From: Oscillatoriales cyanobacterium
GTDB lineage: Bacteria; Cyanobacteriota; Cyanobacteriia; Cyanobacteriales; Laspinemataceae
Direction of reading: 5' to 3'
DNA: 64,000 nt
NCBI GenBank assembly: GCA_011390955.1
Contig: JAABRM010000012.1
Coordinates: 1-64,000, forward strand
This document shows positions 1 to 8,902 of this stretch, piece by piece. Under the pieces are notes generated by a model. That model was not told the DNA's origin and searched no databases. It saw nothing but the letters and a program-made list of their open reading frames with translations. The translations under genes were made by a program, and so were the position numbers. Numbering within the stretch: the stretch's first letter is position 1; every line of letters begins with the position of its first letter.

Positions 1-264
1 GGGGGCGCGGAAATGACAGTGGGGGGCGCGGAAATGACAGTGGGGGGAGCGGGAATGACAGTGGGGGGCGCGGAAATGACAGTGGGGGACGCGGGAATCA
101 CCGTGTATGGATTCCCGCCTTCGCGGGAATGACAGTGGGGGGAGCGGGAATGACAGTGGGGGGGGCGCGGGAATGACAGTGGGGGGAGCGGGAATGACAG
201 TGGGGGGAGCGGGAATGACAGTGGGGGGCGCGGGAATGACAGTGGGGGGCGCGGGAATGACAGT
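1..264. repeat. Tandem repeat (VNTR), about 21-bp units
   Basis: About eleven head-to-tail copies of a G-rich unit of 20-23 bp that ends in GGGAATGACAGT (or GGAAATGACAGT). Copies differ mainly in the G-run length and in GCGC versus AGC. One unit near 90-137 is longer and contains a palindrome (GGATTCCCGCC/GGCGGGAATGAC type) that also occurs singly at about 3528 and inside the 152-bp elements at 9662 and 26152. The array runs off the left edge, so its full length is unknown. No coding capacity is seen. Confidence 0.9.
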
Positions 265-517
265 GTAATATTGGTAAGGACGAAGCATTCCCGTAAAAAA
301 TTCACGTTTTCAGAAACCGGGTTTCTTGTAGGCTCCTAAACGATATGCCTCCGGCACGCTGCGCGAACGCCCCGGTATAAACCCAGAAACCCGGTTTCTT
401 CTGCGGGAATGCTTTCCCCCTACAAACCCCCGTTCAAATCGATTAATACCTGTGGTCTATTCAATGGTTTGCTTCTTGTAGGGATAGATGTAACCCCATC
501 CCTACAGCATCAAATGA
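265..517. repeat. Intergenic region with dispersed palindromes
   Basis: No gene is seen. It holds two AGAAACC(C/G)GGTTTCT palindromes (about 312-326 and 385-399). A GCCTCCGGCACGCTGCGCGA-type repeat lies near 347-372. A split inverted repeat GGACGAAGCATTCCC ... GGGAATGCTTTCCCC (about 277-420) belongs to the same family as those at 26906 and 62578. Confidence 0.7.
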
Positions 518-2308
518 TTACTTTAAAGCGGCTAAATAACTTAAGTAATCGGCTTCGGTAAAGCAGACAAAGGTTACTTGCTGGATCGATCGCATTCGAT
601 AGATTAGATTGACCACTTGTTCTACGGCAATTTTGGCGGCCATGTCTACGGGAAAGCCAGCTTTTCCGGTGCTAATTCCGGGAAAGGCAATGGTTGAAAT
701 TCCCTGTTGTTCTGCGAGTTTTAAACAACTGCGATAACACTGGGCTAATTCTTGGGCTTCACCAGAATTTCCCCCATTCCATAAAGGGCTAACGGTGTAA
801 ATTACATATTTAGCGGGTAGTTGATAACCGGGGATGATTTTTGCTTCACCGACAGGACAACCATTGAGTCGATCGCGGGCTTGTTTATGTTCTGAACCTG
901 CGGCAGCTTCTACCGCTTTTGCTACCCCAGAATCGGGGGAAAGCAAGTTATTACTAGGACAAACAATTGCCTCAACTGCTTGTTGGGTAATATCTCCTTG
1001 GATGACTTGAATGCGATCGCTCACCCCTCGTTTTGCCCGCGTAGTATAGTAATCGCTGCGTGATGATTGAGCCATAAAACGGCGAGTATATTGGTCTTCA
1101 TACTTCGCCCGTTTTTGATAGGTTTCTAATCGTCCTTCTTCCAAGTCAAAATTTAGCTCCGCCAAAGACTGAGCTTCTTGTTCCATTAACAAAGAACTTG
1201 GGGCTTCACACAGTTGATTTTTGGTATCAATCAGCAAATTTCTTGCGGCTTCATATTCTCCTTCTGCTACTTTTTGCGCCGCTGCTTTTTTCGCTCTAGC
1301 TGATAGCATCAGAGCAACTTCTCGCTGCACATCGGGATTCAATGGAAACTCTTCTAATTGAGAACCCAAAACCACCGGCAACTGTAAAGGTACGCGCAGT
1401 TTTTGGCGATCGGGTTGGTCGGCTTCATCCCAAGCTAGACGAAAATAACATAAAGGTTCGGATTCTATCATTGCCGGAATTTGCAGGCGAATTACCACCA
1501 TAAATGGGTTGCCCATGACTAAATTTGGCAGTTTAAACTCACCTTGGGGGGTTAGGTGAAAATCATTAAATACATCAACGACTTCTACATCCCCTTGAGG
1601 TTCAATTCTTAAGGTGACATTTTGGCCAAACAATGCCATAATTCCCTGTATTTCCATGCCGAAAATTTCTGGGAGTTGGTCGGGAGATTCGATATAATAG
1701 TAATTGCCATCGCCACTGTTGGCCATTCCTTCTAGCAAATTTTCATTATAATCATCCCCAACTCCCATTGTGCTGGTACTAACTCCTTTTTTGGCTAAAC
1801 TATGCACATCAGAAGCGATCGCATCTGGATTGGTTTCCCCGACATTTGCCAGTCCATCGGACAGTAAAATAATCCGATTTAATTGTTCGGGTTTCAGATA
1901 TTGACTGACTTGAACTCCCCCTTCTACCCACCCACCATGAAGGTCGGTCATATTTCGGGCGGTAATTCGTTGAATTTGCCGAATAATTTCTGTTTTATTC
2001 GTGGCTAAAGTGCTGGGAACAAGGGTGTCTATTTTGTCATCATAAATGGTGATACTGATGCGATCGCTGGGTAGCAATTGTTCCACCGCATAACTAGCCG
2101 CTTGACGCGCATATTCGATTTTTTTACCTTGCATAGAACCGGAACGGTCAATCACTAGACCAATATTTAATGGTGGTCTTTTCAGTGCTGTATCCGGTTC
2201 GGGAGGAGTAATTTTAATTAATACATCCAGGGTGGTGCTGATATCAGAACAAACTGCATCACGCAGGGGGATAAATTCAATCTGAGGTATTTTTTTTGCT
2301 GCTGTCAT
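518..2308 (-). CDS. VWA domain - macrodomain fusion protein
   Basis: A 596-residue protein with an N-terminal von Willebrand factor A domain and a C-terminal macrodomain. The VWA part has the metal-binding MIDAS motif DRSGSM at about residues 54-59 and a later TDLHGG segment. A beta-rich and helical middle region follows. The macrodomain occupies about 432-596 (RIQVIQGDIT, then CPSNN and a glycine-rich FPGISTGKAGFP loop). Macrodomains bind ADP-ribose or related nucleotides, and VWA domains bind partners through a metal ion; the cellular role here is unknown. I start it at the ATG at 2306-2308 because GGAGG lies 8 bases upstream. The frame is open 116 codons further upstream, but that part reads through dispersed repeats (QKPGF from AGAAACCCGGTTTCTG) and lacks family similarity. 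The domain call is firm, the function is open. Confidence 0.85.
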   Translation of the reverse strand: MTAAKKIPQIEFIPLRDAVCSDISTTLDVLIKITPPEPDTALKRPPLNIGLVIDRSGSMQGKKIEYARQAASYAVEQLLPSDRISITIYDDKIDTLVPSTLATNKTEIIRQIQRITARNMTDLHGGWVEGGVQVSQYLKPEQLNRIILLSDGLANVGETNPDAIASDVHSLAKKGVSTSTMGVGDDYNENLLEGMANSGDGNYYYIESPDQLPEIFGMEIQGIMALFGQNVTLRIEPQGDVEVVDVFNDFHLTPQGEFKLPNLVMGNPFMVVIRLQIPAMIESEPLCYFRLAWDEADQPDRQKLRVPLQLPVVLGSQLEEFPLNPDVQREVALMLSARAKKAAAQKVAEGEYEAARNLLIDTKNQLCEAPSSLLMEQEAQSLAELNFDLEEGRLETYQKRAKYEDQYTRRFMAQSSRSDYYTTRAKRGVSDRIQVIQGDITQQAVEAIVCPSNNLLSPDSGVAKAVEAAAGSEHKQARDRLNGCPVGEAKIIPGYQLPAKYVIYTVSPLWNGGNSGEAQELAQCYRSCLKLAEQQGISTIAFPGISTGKAGFPVDMAAKIAVEQVVNLIYRMRSIQQVTFVCFTEADYLSYLAALK

Positions 2309-2724
2309 TTTCCTGACCTCCGTTGGGTACAAATAGCCAATATTTTTTGCCCATATATTGCTATAAATCTTGTTGTTCTTGAGGACTATTGGGAGGAATA
2401 AAGACCATAAGGGCTGATGCCGAGCAATGTCCTGCAAGTCTGTCAGGTTGACAATATCTTCGCCATTTTTATGTAGAGCCTGCTCCCGTGTCGCCATCTT
2501 TGGCTTGAGGGAACCTAAACCCAACGCATTTGTTGGGTTTCGTCGATGGCGGACCCAACCTACAAAGAACATCCGTTTTTCGGTTTTGCGAAGATATTGG
2601 TTGAGAAACCCGGTGACATCGGCGAAACCCGGTTTCTGACTTTGTTTGTCAATCACAATTATAGCTGTTAATGTAAGTTTTTTTAAAGCTTTTTAAAGCC
2701 ACGGGGTTAAATCCGTGGCTGATG

Positions 2725-2877
2725 TTATGAAAAAACTATGTAGCGATCGCGCCCTTGTTGTTTGGCGCGGTACAAAGCCACATCCGCTTGTTTCACCAAT
2801 TCCTCTGGGAGATCGTTGGCTGGGATCGTGGTGCAAATCCCCATACTGACGGTGACAAGATCGCTGATATCGGAAAT
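2725..2877 (-). pseudogene. 3' stump of a GGDEF (diguanylate cyclase) gene
   Basis: Read on the minus strand the segment encodes VTVSMGICTTIPANDL, then a QADVALYRAKQQGRDRY-type end and a stop. That is the typical last 45-50 residues of a GGDEF domain (the G-I motif, then the ADxALYxAKxxGR helix). The reading frame closes at 2902-2904, so the GG(D/E)EF signature and the whole front of the gene are missing. The stump directly abuts the stop codon of the TPR gene at 2877, which suggests a deletion or rearrangement joined the two. It should give no active enzyme. Confidence 0.75.
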
Positions 2878-3413
2878 TATTTTTGTTTTTGGGTAATTTG
2901 CTTAAGTTTTTGGGTAAATTTAGGAAACCATTCAATCAGTTTATAAACGATCGCCTCTCCGATCCGATCCATAAATTCCTGAATTGGTTGCCAGCGATCG
3001 CGGACTTTCTGCCAAATCGACTTAACTTTATAAGCGTATAAAATCGTTTGGGGATAGCGTTTAATCAATTCAGCCAACCAGTGAATGCTTTTTTGTTTAA
3101 CAGTTTTGCGGTTGGCTTTCGCCCGTTCTTCTAAAATTGCCGTATATATTTTGGCCAAATGGGGCATTTCCGCCTTCGCCCATTTTTTGTGGATGGGATT
3201 TTTGCTATCCATCACTATTTGACAAGTTTCTAGGGCTTTTTCAATTTGGTTATTTTGTTGATAAGCCGCCACCAAATTGATCTGGGCTTTTTCGATGGTT
3301 GTTTGATCCAGTTCTGTTTCACAAACGATTTCAAACTGAAAAATTGCTTCTTCGTAATCCTTGGCTTTCAGGGCTTCCAGTCCCGCAACTAAATTTTTAT
3401 TTTTAATGCTCAT
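2877..3413 (-). CDS. Small TPR-like helical protein
   Basis: A 178-residue cytosolic protein. Residues 8-65 (GLEALKAKDYEEAIFQFEIV, then a second helix pair ending EKALETCQ) resemble one to two tetratricopeptide repeats of the kind found in cyanobacterial conserved TPR proteins. The rest is basic and amphipathic (PQTILYAYKVKSIWQKVRDRW, KQITQKQK at the end). No signal peptide or catalytic motif is visible. The C-terminus may be altered: its stop codon sits at the exact junction with the GGDEF stump, so the natural end of the protein could have been lost in the same event. A partner-binding scaffold role is inferred only. Confidence 0.65.
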   Translation of the reverse strand: MSIKNKNLVAGLEALKAKDYEEAIFQFEIVCETELDQTTIEKAQINLVAAYQQNNQIEKALETCQIVMDSKNPIHKKWAKAEMPHLAKIYTAILEERAKANRKTVKQKSIHWLAELIKRYPQTILYAYKVKSIWQKVRDRWQPIQEFMDRIGEAIVYKLIEWFPKFTQKLKQITQKQK

Positions 3414-3785
3414 AGTCTGAGAATTTTAGAACTTATGATTGCTTAATCACCATTGTATCTAGTATAAACTGGGTAGTAGTTATAAATATTATAGCAATTG
3501 TCAGAGTTATGAAGTCCAAAAAAATCTGTCATTCCCGCGCCCGCTAGAATCCATAAAACCTCTGTAATGCAGATAATACCCGCTATAATGCTATACTGAT
3601 AAATTAGGAAAACCCTTCTCATTCTAGACAAATTAACTGTTTTAATTGCCCATAGACAAAAATTATCCGGTTTTCTATATATTGAAATAACTATAAATCT
3701 TAAACGATTGGAAATAAATGTGCTAAAATAAAAATGAGCCAATCGTGAGGGATTTTGTCTCAGTCTAAAAAAAGGAAATTTAACT
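3414..3785. other. Intergenic region upstream of the NACHT gene
   Basis: A 372-bp AT-rich gap. It contains one copy of the ATTCCCGCGCCCGCTAGAAT repeat near 3530 and a possible promoter at 3700-3729. A minus-strand reading of 124 codons across it has no recognisable domain and is not called. Confidence 0.5.
3700..3729 (+). promoter_or_regulatory. Possible sigma70-type promoter of the NACHT-WD40 gene
   Basis: TTAAAC at 3700-3705 and TAAAAT at 3724-3729 are separated by 18 bp, with TG one base upstream of the -10 box (extended -10). It lies 57 bp before the start codon at 3786. It is a consensus match by eye in AT-rich DNA and therefore tentative. Confidence 0.3.
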
Positions 3786-6700
3786 ATGTTTGTAATTGAC
3801 GATATTATTAATGCCATCCTAGCTTTATCGAATGTTGTAAAACAAGCACAACGTCAAGAGTCAGTGCTTAAAATACTGAAAAAATTTAATTTTGATCCCA
3901 AACATCCCCCAGCCGACTTTACAGGGGTTTATCAATATGCTTTGGTCGAGTATGGGGCGAGTCAATTAGGAATCTTGAATCAGGAAGATTTGCGGTTGGT
4001 TCTGGAACTATTTCGCCAGAAAGAAATAAAACAAGCATTTGAACGAGCGTTCAATGGAGACAATCCAAGAATTTTTTTAAATCAAGTAGAAAAATATATT
4101 GAAGAATATGCCCTCGGAGATGATATCAGCGATCGCAGCATCAATCTTTTGCCCGAATTGGCTAAATTTAGCGATATTTTTATTGAGATTGTTAAACGCA
4201 CTCGCAACCCCGCAGAAGTGAGACGAGATCGCAAACTTGATAATTTACAAGCAGAGTTAAAAAGCGCGATCGATCAACTTAACCAACGGTTCGAGAGTCT
4301 GGATAGTTTACCAGAAAAAATCAGCCAAAATTTGCTCAGTCTCCCAGCAGGCGATCGCCCACTGTTTGCTAATAGCAATTTTACCCAGCAATTACATAAT
4401 TGGTTTGAGGCTTTATATGATTTCGAGAGAGAAGATGTTTGGGAATCAGACTATTTTGAATGGATCGTTCAAGTTCCTGCAAGGCGAAGATATGACCGAA
4501 TTTTAGTTCGTGGCATTGAAGGGGAAGCAAATATTAATGATTTAAAAGCTTTAGAGGAATCCGTAGAAAAATATAACACTGATGAAGGGTGGTTAGTGGC
4601 GCCGAGTCGGGTGAGTCAAGCGGTTAGAGATGCAGTAGAGGGCGATCGCGTTTTATTTTGCTATACCTTTGATGAATTGATTGATGAAGCCGTAAACTTT
4701 AGCGGTTATTTGAATTGGTTAGAAACTGAGGTTAAACGCCAAAAAATCGATACATTATATGTACCCCTTGCTTGTACTAAAGAAGAACTCGACCCAAAAA
4801 CTCAGCAAAGTCTGGGAAAAAGTCGCTATGACCAACGGAATGGCTGGATAGATCGCTACATTAATACTTGGTTAAACGATTCTGCTAAAGAACATTTATC
4901 GATTTTAGGGGAATTTGGCACGGGCAAAACTTGGTTTGTCTTCCATTATGCGTGGCAAGCGGTGCAAAAATATCGGACAGCAAAAGCAGAAGGGAATAAA
5001 CTGCCTCGTTTACCTTTGGTGATTCCTTTGCGAGACTATGCCAAAGCAGTATCAGTGGAATCGCTGTTTTCCGAATTTTTCTTTCGCCAACATGATGTAG
5101 GTTTGCCCAATTATAAAGCCTTTGAACAACTCAACCGTATGGGTAAATTGTTGTTAATTTTTGATGGGTTTGACGAAATGGCTGCCAAGGTCGATCGCCA
5201 GAAAATGATTAATAACTTTTGGGAATTGGCTAAAGTGGTGGTGCCCGGTTCCAAGGCGATTCTCACTTGTCGCACAGAGCATTTTCCCGAAGCCAAAGAA
5301 GGGCGAGATTTACTCAATGCGGAACTGCAAGCATCCACAACTAACTTAAGCGGAGAACCGCCACAGTTTGAAGTGTTGGAGTTAGAAAAACTGAATAATG
5401 AGCAAATTCGAGAAGTATTGTGCAAACGAGAAGCCAAGCCGGAAACTATCGCGAAAATTATGGCTAATCCTGAATTAGTGGACTTAGCCCGTCGTCCGGT
5501 AATGGTCAATTTAATTTTGGAAGCATTACCAGAGATTGAATCAGGAAAGCCCATCGATTTAGCCAGAATTTATCTCTATGCGGTGCGACGCAAAATGGAA
5601 CGGGATATTAAAACAGATCGCACCTTTACCTCGATGGCGGATAAGCTTTATTTTCTTTGTGAGTTAGCTTGGGAAATGCTTTCTACTGACCAAATGAGTC
5701 TCAACTATCGCCTATTTCCCGACCGGATTCGCCGTTGTTTTGGCAAACAAGTACAGGAGCAAAAAGATTTAGACCATTGGCATTATGACATGATGGGTCA
5801 AACCCTATTAATTCGCAATGCTGATGGTGACTATTCCCCAGCCCATCGTTCTTTATTAGAGTTTTTTGTTGCCTATAAATTCGCCGTGCAATTGGGGATA
5901 TTAGCGCCGGACTTTGCGGAAATCGCTACTATTTCATTTGCGGATAACTTGCGCGAAACCTTTGGCCAAGCCCCGCTGACTAAAGCCCTGCTGGATTTAT
6001 TGCTGCCCATGCTAAATCTGGAAATCGCTAAACAGCGATTATTTGATTTAATTGCTTTCACGAAAGGGAAAACTGTAGCGGAAGTGGGTTATCTGGGTGG
6101 CAATGCGGCAACGGTATTGTTAAAAGTTGATCCAACCAGTCTGCAAAATTGTGATTTCAGCAATACGGTAATTTTAGGCGCTGATTTTACTACAGCTAAT
6201 TTACGCAATGTTAATTTTACCAATGCCAATCTCAACGAATCTCTCTTTGCCAAGGCTTTCGATTTTGTTTACTCGCTCACCTTCAGTCCCGATGGCAGAT
6301 TCTTAGCCACGGGTCACGATAATGGAGAAGTTTGTCTCTGGGAAGTGGCGGACGGCGAGCAAATAGCCATCTATCGCGGGCATAGCAATTCCGTAAGGTC
6401 GGTGGCGATCGGTCCCGACGGGAATATTCTGGCCTCTGGCAGTGATGACAATACTATAAAACTCTGGGATCTCCATAGCGGCGACTGCCTGCAAACCTTG
6501 CCGGGACATAGCAATCCGGTAAAGTCGGTGGCCATCAGTCCCGACGGGAATATTTTGGCCTCTGGCAGTAATGACAATACGATCAAACTCTGGGATATCC
6601 ATAGCGGCCACTGCCTGCAAACTTTACAGGGGCATAGCAATTCGGTATTCTCGGTGGCAATCAGTCCCGACGGAAATATCCTGGCCTCTGGCAGTTATGA

Positions 6701-8108
6701 CAATACGATCAAACTCTGGGATCTCCATAGCGGTGACTGCCTGCAAACTTTACACGGGCATAACCATTGGGTCAGGTCGGTGGCCATCAGTCCCGACGGG
6801 AATATTTTGGCCTCTGGCAGTAATGACAATACGATCAAACTCTGGGATCTCCATAGTGGCGACTGCCTGCAAACCTTGCCTGGGCATAGCAATTCAGTAT
6901 GGTCGGTGGCAATCAGTCCCGACGGGAAAACTTTGGCCTCTGGCAGTGATGACAATACGATCAAACTCTGGGATATCTATAGCGGTCAGTGCTTGCAAAC
7001 TTTGCGGGGGCATAGCAATTCAGTATGGTCGGTGGCCATTAGTCCTGATGAGAATATTCTGGCCTCTGGCAGTGTTGACGATACGATCAAACTCTGGGAT
7101 ATCTATAGCGGCGACTGCCTGCAAACTTTACCGGGGCATAGCAATTCGGTATTCTCGGTGGCTTACGCTCCCGACGGGAAAACCCTGGCTTCTGGCGGTT
7201 CTGACAAAACGATACAACTCTGGGATCTCCATAGCGGCCAATGCCTGCAAACTTGGCATGGGCATAGCAATTCAGTATGGTCGGTGGCAATCAGTCCCGA
7301 CGGGAAAACCCTGGCCTCTGGCAGTTACGACAATACGATCAAACTCTGGAATATCCGTAGCGGCCACTGTCTGCAAACTTTACAGGGGCATAGCAATTGG
7401 GTAATATCCGTAGCTTACAGTGCCGACGGGAAAACTTTGGCCTCCGGCAGTTCTGACAAAACGATCAAACTCTGGGATCTCCATAGCGGTCACTGCCTGC
7501 AAACCTTGCAGGAGCATCGCAATTTGGTATTCTCGGTGGCCTACGCTCCCGACGGGAAAACTCTGGCTTCTGGCGGTTCTGACAATACGATAAAAATCTG
7601 GGATCTCCATAGCGACCACTGCCTGCAAACTTTACAGGGGCATAGCAATTGGGTAAGGTCGGTGGCAATCAGTCCCGACGGGAAAACCCTGGCTTCTGGC
7701 AGTTATGACAATACCATAAAAATCTGGGATATTCATAGCGGTGACTGCCTGCAAACTTTGCCGGGGCATAGCAATGTGATTCAGTCGGTGGCAATCAGTC
7801 CTGACGGGAATATCCTGGCCTCGGGCAGTGATGACCAAACCATAAAACTCTGGGATATCCATAGCGGCGACTGCTTGCAAACCTTGCGGGGGCATAGAAG
7901 CGTGGTATGGTCGGTGGCAATCAGTTCTGACGGCAAAACCTTGGCCTCTGGTAGTTCTGACGGAACGATTAAGATTTGGGATTTGCAGTCCGGGGAATGT
8001 CTGAAAACCATTAGCAATAAACTCTATGCCGGGGCGAAGATTGCCGGAGTGACCGGGTTGACGGCAGCCGAGAAAGCCTCGTTGATTGCGTTGGGGGCGG
8101 TGGAGTAG
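3786..8108 (+). CDS. NACHT NTPase with 14 WD40 repeats (NLR-like STAND protein)
   Basis: A 1,440-residue protein. Residues 1-200 are helical. About 205-285 form a domain (DYFEWIVQVPARRRYDRILV ... DEGWLVAPSRVS) that resembles the nuclease-fold domain seen before NACHT in other bacterial NLRs, but I see no clear (D/E)xK pair, so it may be inactive. The NACHT domain has Walker A GEFGTGKT at 375-382 and Walker B LLLIFDGFDEM at 455-465. A short pentapeptide-like stretch (CDFSN, GADFTTANLRNVNFTNANL) sits at about 786-826. Fourteen WD40 units follow, then the family tail GAKIAGVTGLTAAEKASLIALGAV. Fourteen units would make two seven-bladed propellers. STAND NTPases are signalling switches in which the repeat domain senses a ligand; relatives act in phage defence or regulated death. 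AAGGAAA lies 9 bases before the ATG. The gene stands alone between long non-coding stretches. Confidence 0.88.
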   Translation: MFVIDDIINAILALSNVVKQAQRQESVLKILKKFNFDPKHPPADFTGVYQYALVEYGASQLGILNQEDLRLVLELFRQKEIKQAFERAFNGDNPRIFLNQVEKYIEEYALGDDISDRSINLLPELAKFSDIFIEIVKRTRNPAEVRRDRKLDNLQAELKSAIDQLNQRFESLDSLPEKISQNLLSLPAGDRPLFANSNFTQQLHNWFEALYDFEREDVWESDYFEWIVQVPARRRYDRILVRGIEGEANINDLKALEESVEKYNTDEGWLVAPSRVSQAVRDAVEGDRVLFCYTFDELIDEAVNFSGYLNWLETEVKRQKIDTLYVPLACTKEELDPKTQQSLGKSRYDQRNGWIDRYINTWLNDSAKEHLSILGEFGTGKTWFVFHYAWQAVQKYRTAKAEGNKLPRLPLVIPLRDYAKAVSVESLFSEFFFRQHDVGLPNYKAFEQLNRMGKLLLIFDGFDEMAAKVDRQKMINNFWELAKVVVPGSKAILTCRTEHFPEAKEGRDLLNAELQASTTNLSGEPPQFEVLELEKLNNEQIREVLCKREAKPETIAKIMANPELVDLARRPVMVNLILEALPEIESGKPIDLARIYLYAVRRKMERDIKTDRTFTSMADKLYFLCELAWEMLSTDQMSLNYRLFPDRIRRCFGKQVQEQKDLDHWHYDMMGQTLLIRNADGDYSPAHRSLLEFFVAYKFAVQLGILAPDFAEIATISFADNLRETFGQAPLTKALLDLLLPMLNLEIAKQRLFDLIAFTKGKTVAEVGYLGGNAATVLLKVDPTSLQNCDFSNTVILGADFTTANLRNVNFTNANLNESLFAKAFDFVYSLTFSPDGRFLATGHDNGEVCLWEVADGEQIAIYRGHSNSVRSVAIGPDGNILASGSDDNTIKLWDLHSGDCLQTLPGHSNPVKSVAISPDGNILASGSNDNTIKLWDIHSGHCLQTLQGHSNSVFSVAISPDGNILASGSYDNTIKLWDLHSGDCLQTLHGHNHWVRSVAISPDGNILASGSNDNTIKLWDLHSGDCLQTLPGHSNSVWSVAISPDGKTLASGSDDNTIKLWDIYSGQCLQTLRGHSNSVWSVAISPDENILASGSVDDTIKLWDIYSGDCLQTLPGHSNSVFSVAYAPDGKTLASGGSDKTIQLWDLHSGQCLQTWHGHSNSVWSVAISPDGKTLASGSYDNTIKLWNIRSGHCLQTLQGHSNWVISVAYSADGKTLASGSSDKTIKLWDLHSGHCLQTLQEHRNLVFSVAYAPDGKTLASGGSDNTIKIWDLHSDHCLQTLQGHSNWVRSVAISPDGKTLASGSYDNTIKIWDIHSGDCLQTLPGHSNVIQSVAISPDGNILASGSDDQTIKLWDIHSGDCLQTLRGHRSVVWSVAISSDGKTLASGSSDGTIKIWDLQSGECLKTISNKLYAGAKIAGVTGLTAAEKASLIALGAVE
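6258..7990 (+). repeat. 126-bp coding tandem repeats (WD40 units)
   Basis: Fourteen direct repeats of 126 bp encode 42-residue WD40 units (VAISPDGxxLASGSxDxTIKxWD type). Differences cluster at a few codons: the residue after GS (D, N, Y, V, S), the residues around GHSNxVxS, and Asp/Gln/His in the SGxCLQT stretch. The rest is nearly invariant even at silent sites, which points to ongoing homogenisation by recombination. The repeats create long spurious open frames on both strands. Confidence 0.9.
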
Positions 8109-8623
8109 GACAGAAACCGGGTTTCTGCGACAATTTTTGCAACTGAGCCCAAAATTAACTAAAGAAACCCGGTTTCTCGCACCCAAGCGACAATTTAGGC
8201 AACTGAGCCGCCTAGGACACGGCAATGCCGTGTCCCTACAAAACCCGGTTTCTCGCAGGAAAGAAACCGGGTTTCTATGAGAAGGTTGGTGCGGTGACAG
8301 AGATGCGATCGTACCCAGTTTCTGCCTAAAAATTGGTCAAAAGCAATAGTTAAATGGGGATATTTTATCGTCACCGTTGCTGCCCGGTTTGGCGATCGCG
8401 ATCGGGGATATTTTCCAGTAATTTCATATTATTAGTTATTCCTATTTCAAAAATTATTGCTACAATTGCGGGGTTAATTTGGGCGCTTGTAGGGGCGATC
8501 CGATGGCGGTGGTCGCCCGCGCCCCTACTAATGAATTTTTGTAAATGGTATTAGGAGACTCTAGACGATACCGTTTTGTATTGCTTAAACGATAGAATTC
8601 TAAGCTGCCTGAATCTGAAAACA
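8109..8623. repeat. Non-coding region with AGAAACCSGGTTTCT palindromes
   Basis: No gene is seen. Four copies of AGAAACC(C/G)GGTTTCT lie at about 8112-8126, 8163-8177, 8240-8254 and 8262-8276. A GACACGGCAATGCCGTGTC palindrome is at about 8216-8236. A GTAGGGGCGA ... CGCGCCCCTAC inverted repeat is at about 8489-8526. Confidence 0.75.
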
Positions 8624-8866
8624 AACAACCCATCCGCTGCCAATCAATATTCTCAAACCCAAACAAATAACCTATCCGCTGCCAATCAATATTCTCAAAA
8701 CCAGACAAACAACCCATCCGCTGCCAATCAATATTCTCAAAACCCAAACAAACAACCTATCCGTTGCCAATCAATATTCTCAAAACCCAGACAAACAACC
8801 CATCCGCTGCCAATCAATATTCTCAAAACCCAAACAAACAACCTATCCGTTGCCAATCAATGCCAA
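8624..8866. repeat. 42-bp direct repeat array
   Basis: About five and a half contiguous copies of a 42-bp unit containing CATCCGCTGCCAATCAATAT, then TCTCAAAACCCAAACAAA. Two subtypes alternate (CCCATCCGCTG and CCTATCCGTTG). There are no unique spacers. The last partial unit runs into a sequence (TATCCGTTGCCAATCAATGCC ...) that is repeated downstream of the intact PIN gene at 11266-11335. The array therefore appears to have grown by tandem duplication of the PIN-gene 3' flank. Confidence 0.85.
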
Positions 8867-8902
8867 AATTACAAAAAAAACAGTTTTTTGAACCAGCTTT
8901 TA

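Noticed and set aside
1-264. CRISPR-like repeat array
   Set aside because: Units of about 21 bp follow directly on one another with only small variations, which fits a VNTR.
2309-2656. N-terminal extension of the VWA-macro protein
   Set aside because: The extra 116 codons contain translated palindromes (QKPGF), and a GGAGG site points to the ATG at 2308.
3443-3817. Minus-strand gene of 124 codons before the NACHT gene
   Set aside because: It overlaps the NACHT start, contains a repeat-derived stretch (GAGMTDFFG), and has no domain or ribosome-binding site.
6571-7404. Second protein of 277 codons in another frame of the WD40 region (and several minus-strand frames there)
   Set aside because: Open frames arise because the 126-bp repeat is a multiple of three; the translations are repetitive and match no family.
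8624-8866. CRISPR array
   Set aside because: The units are contiguous 42-bp repeats without unique spacers, and no cas gene is near.
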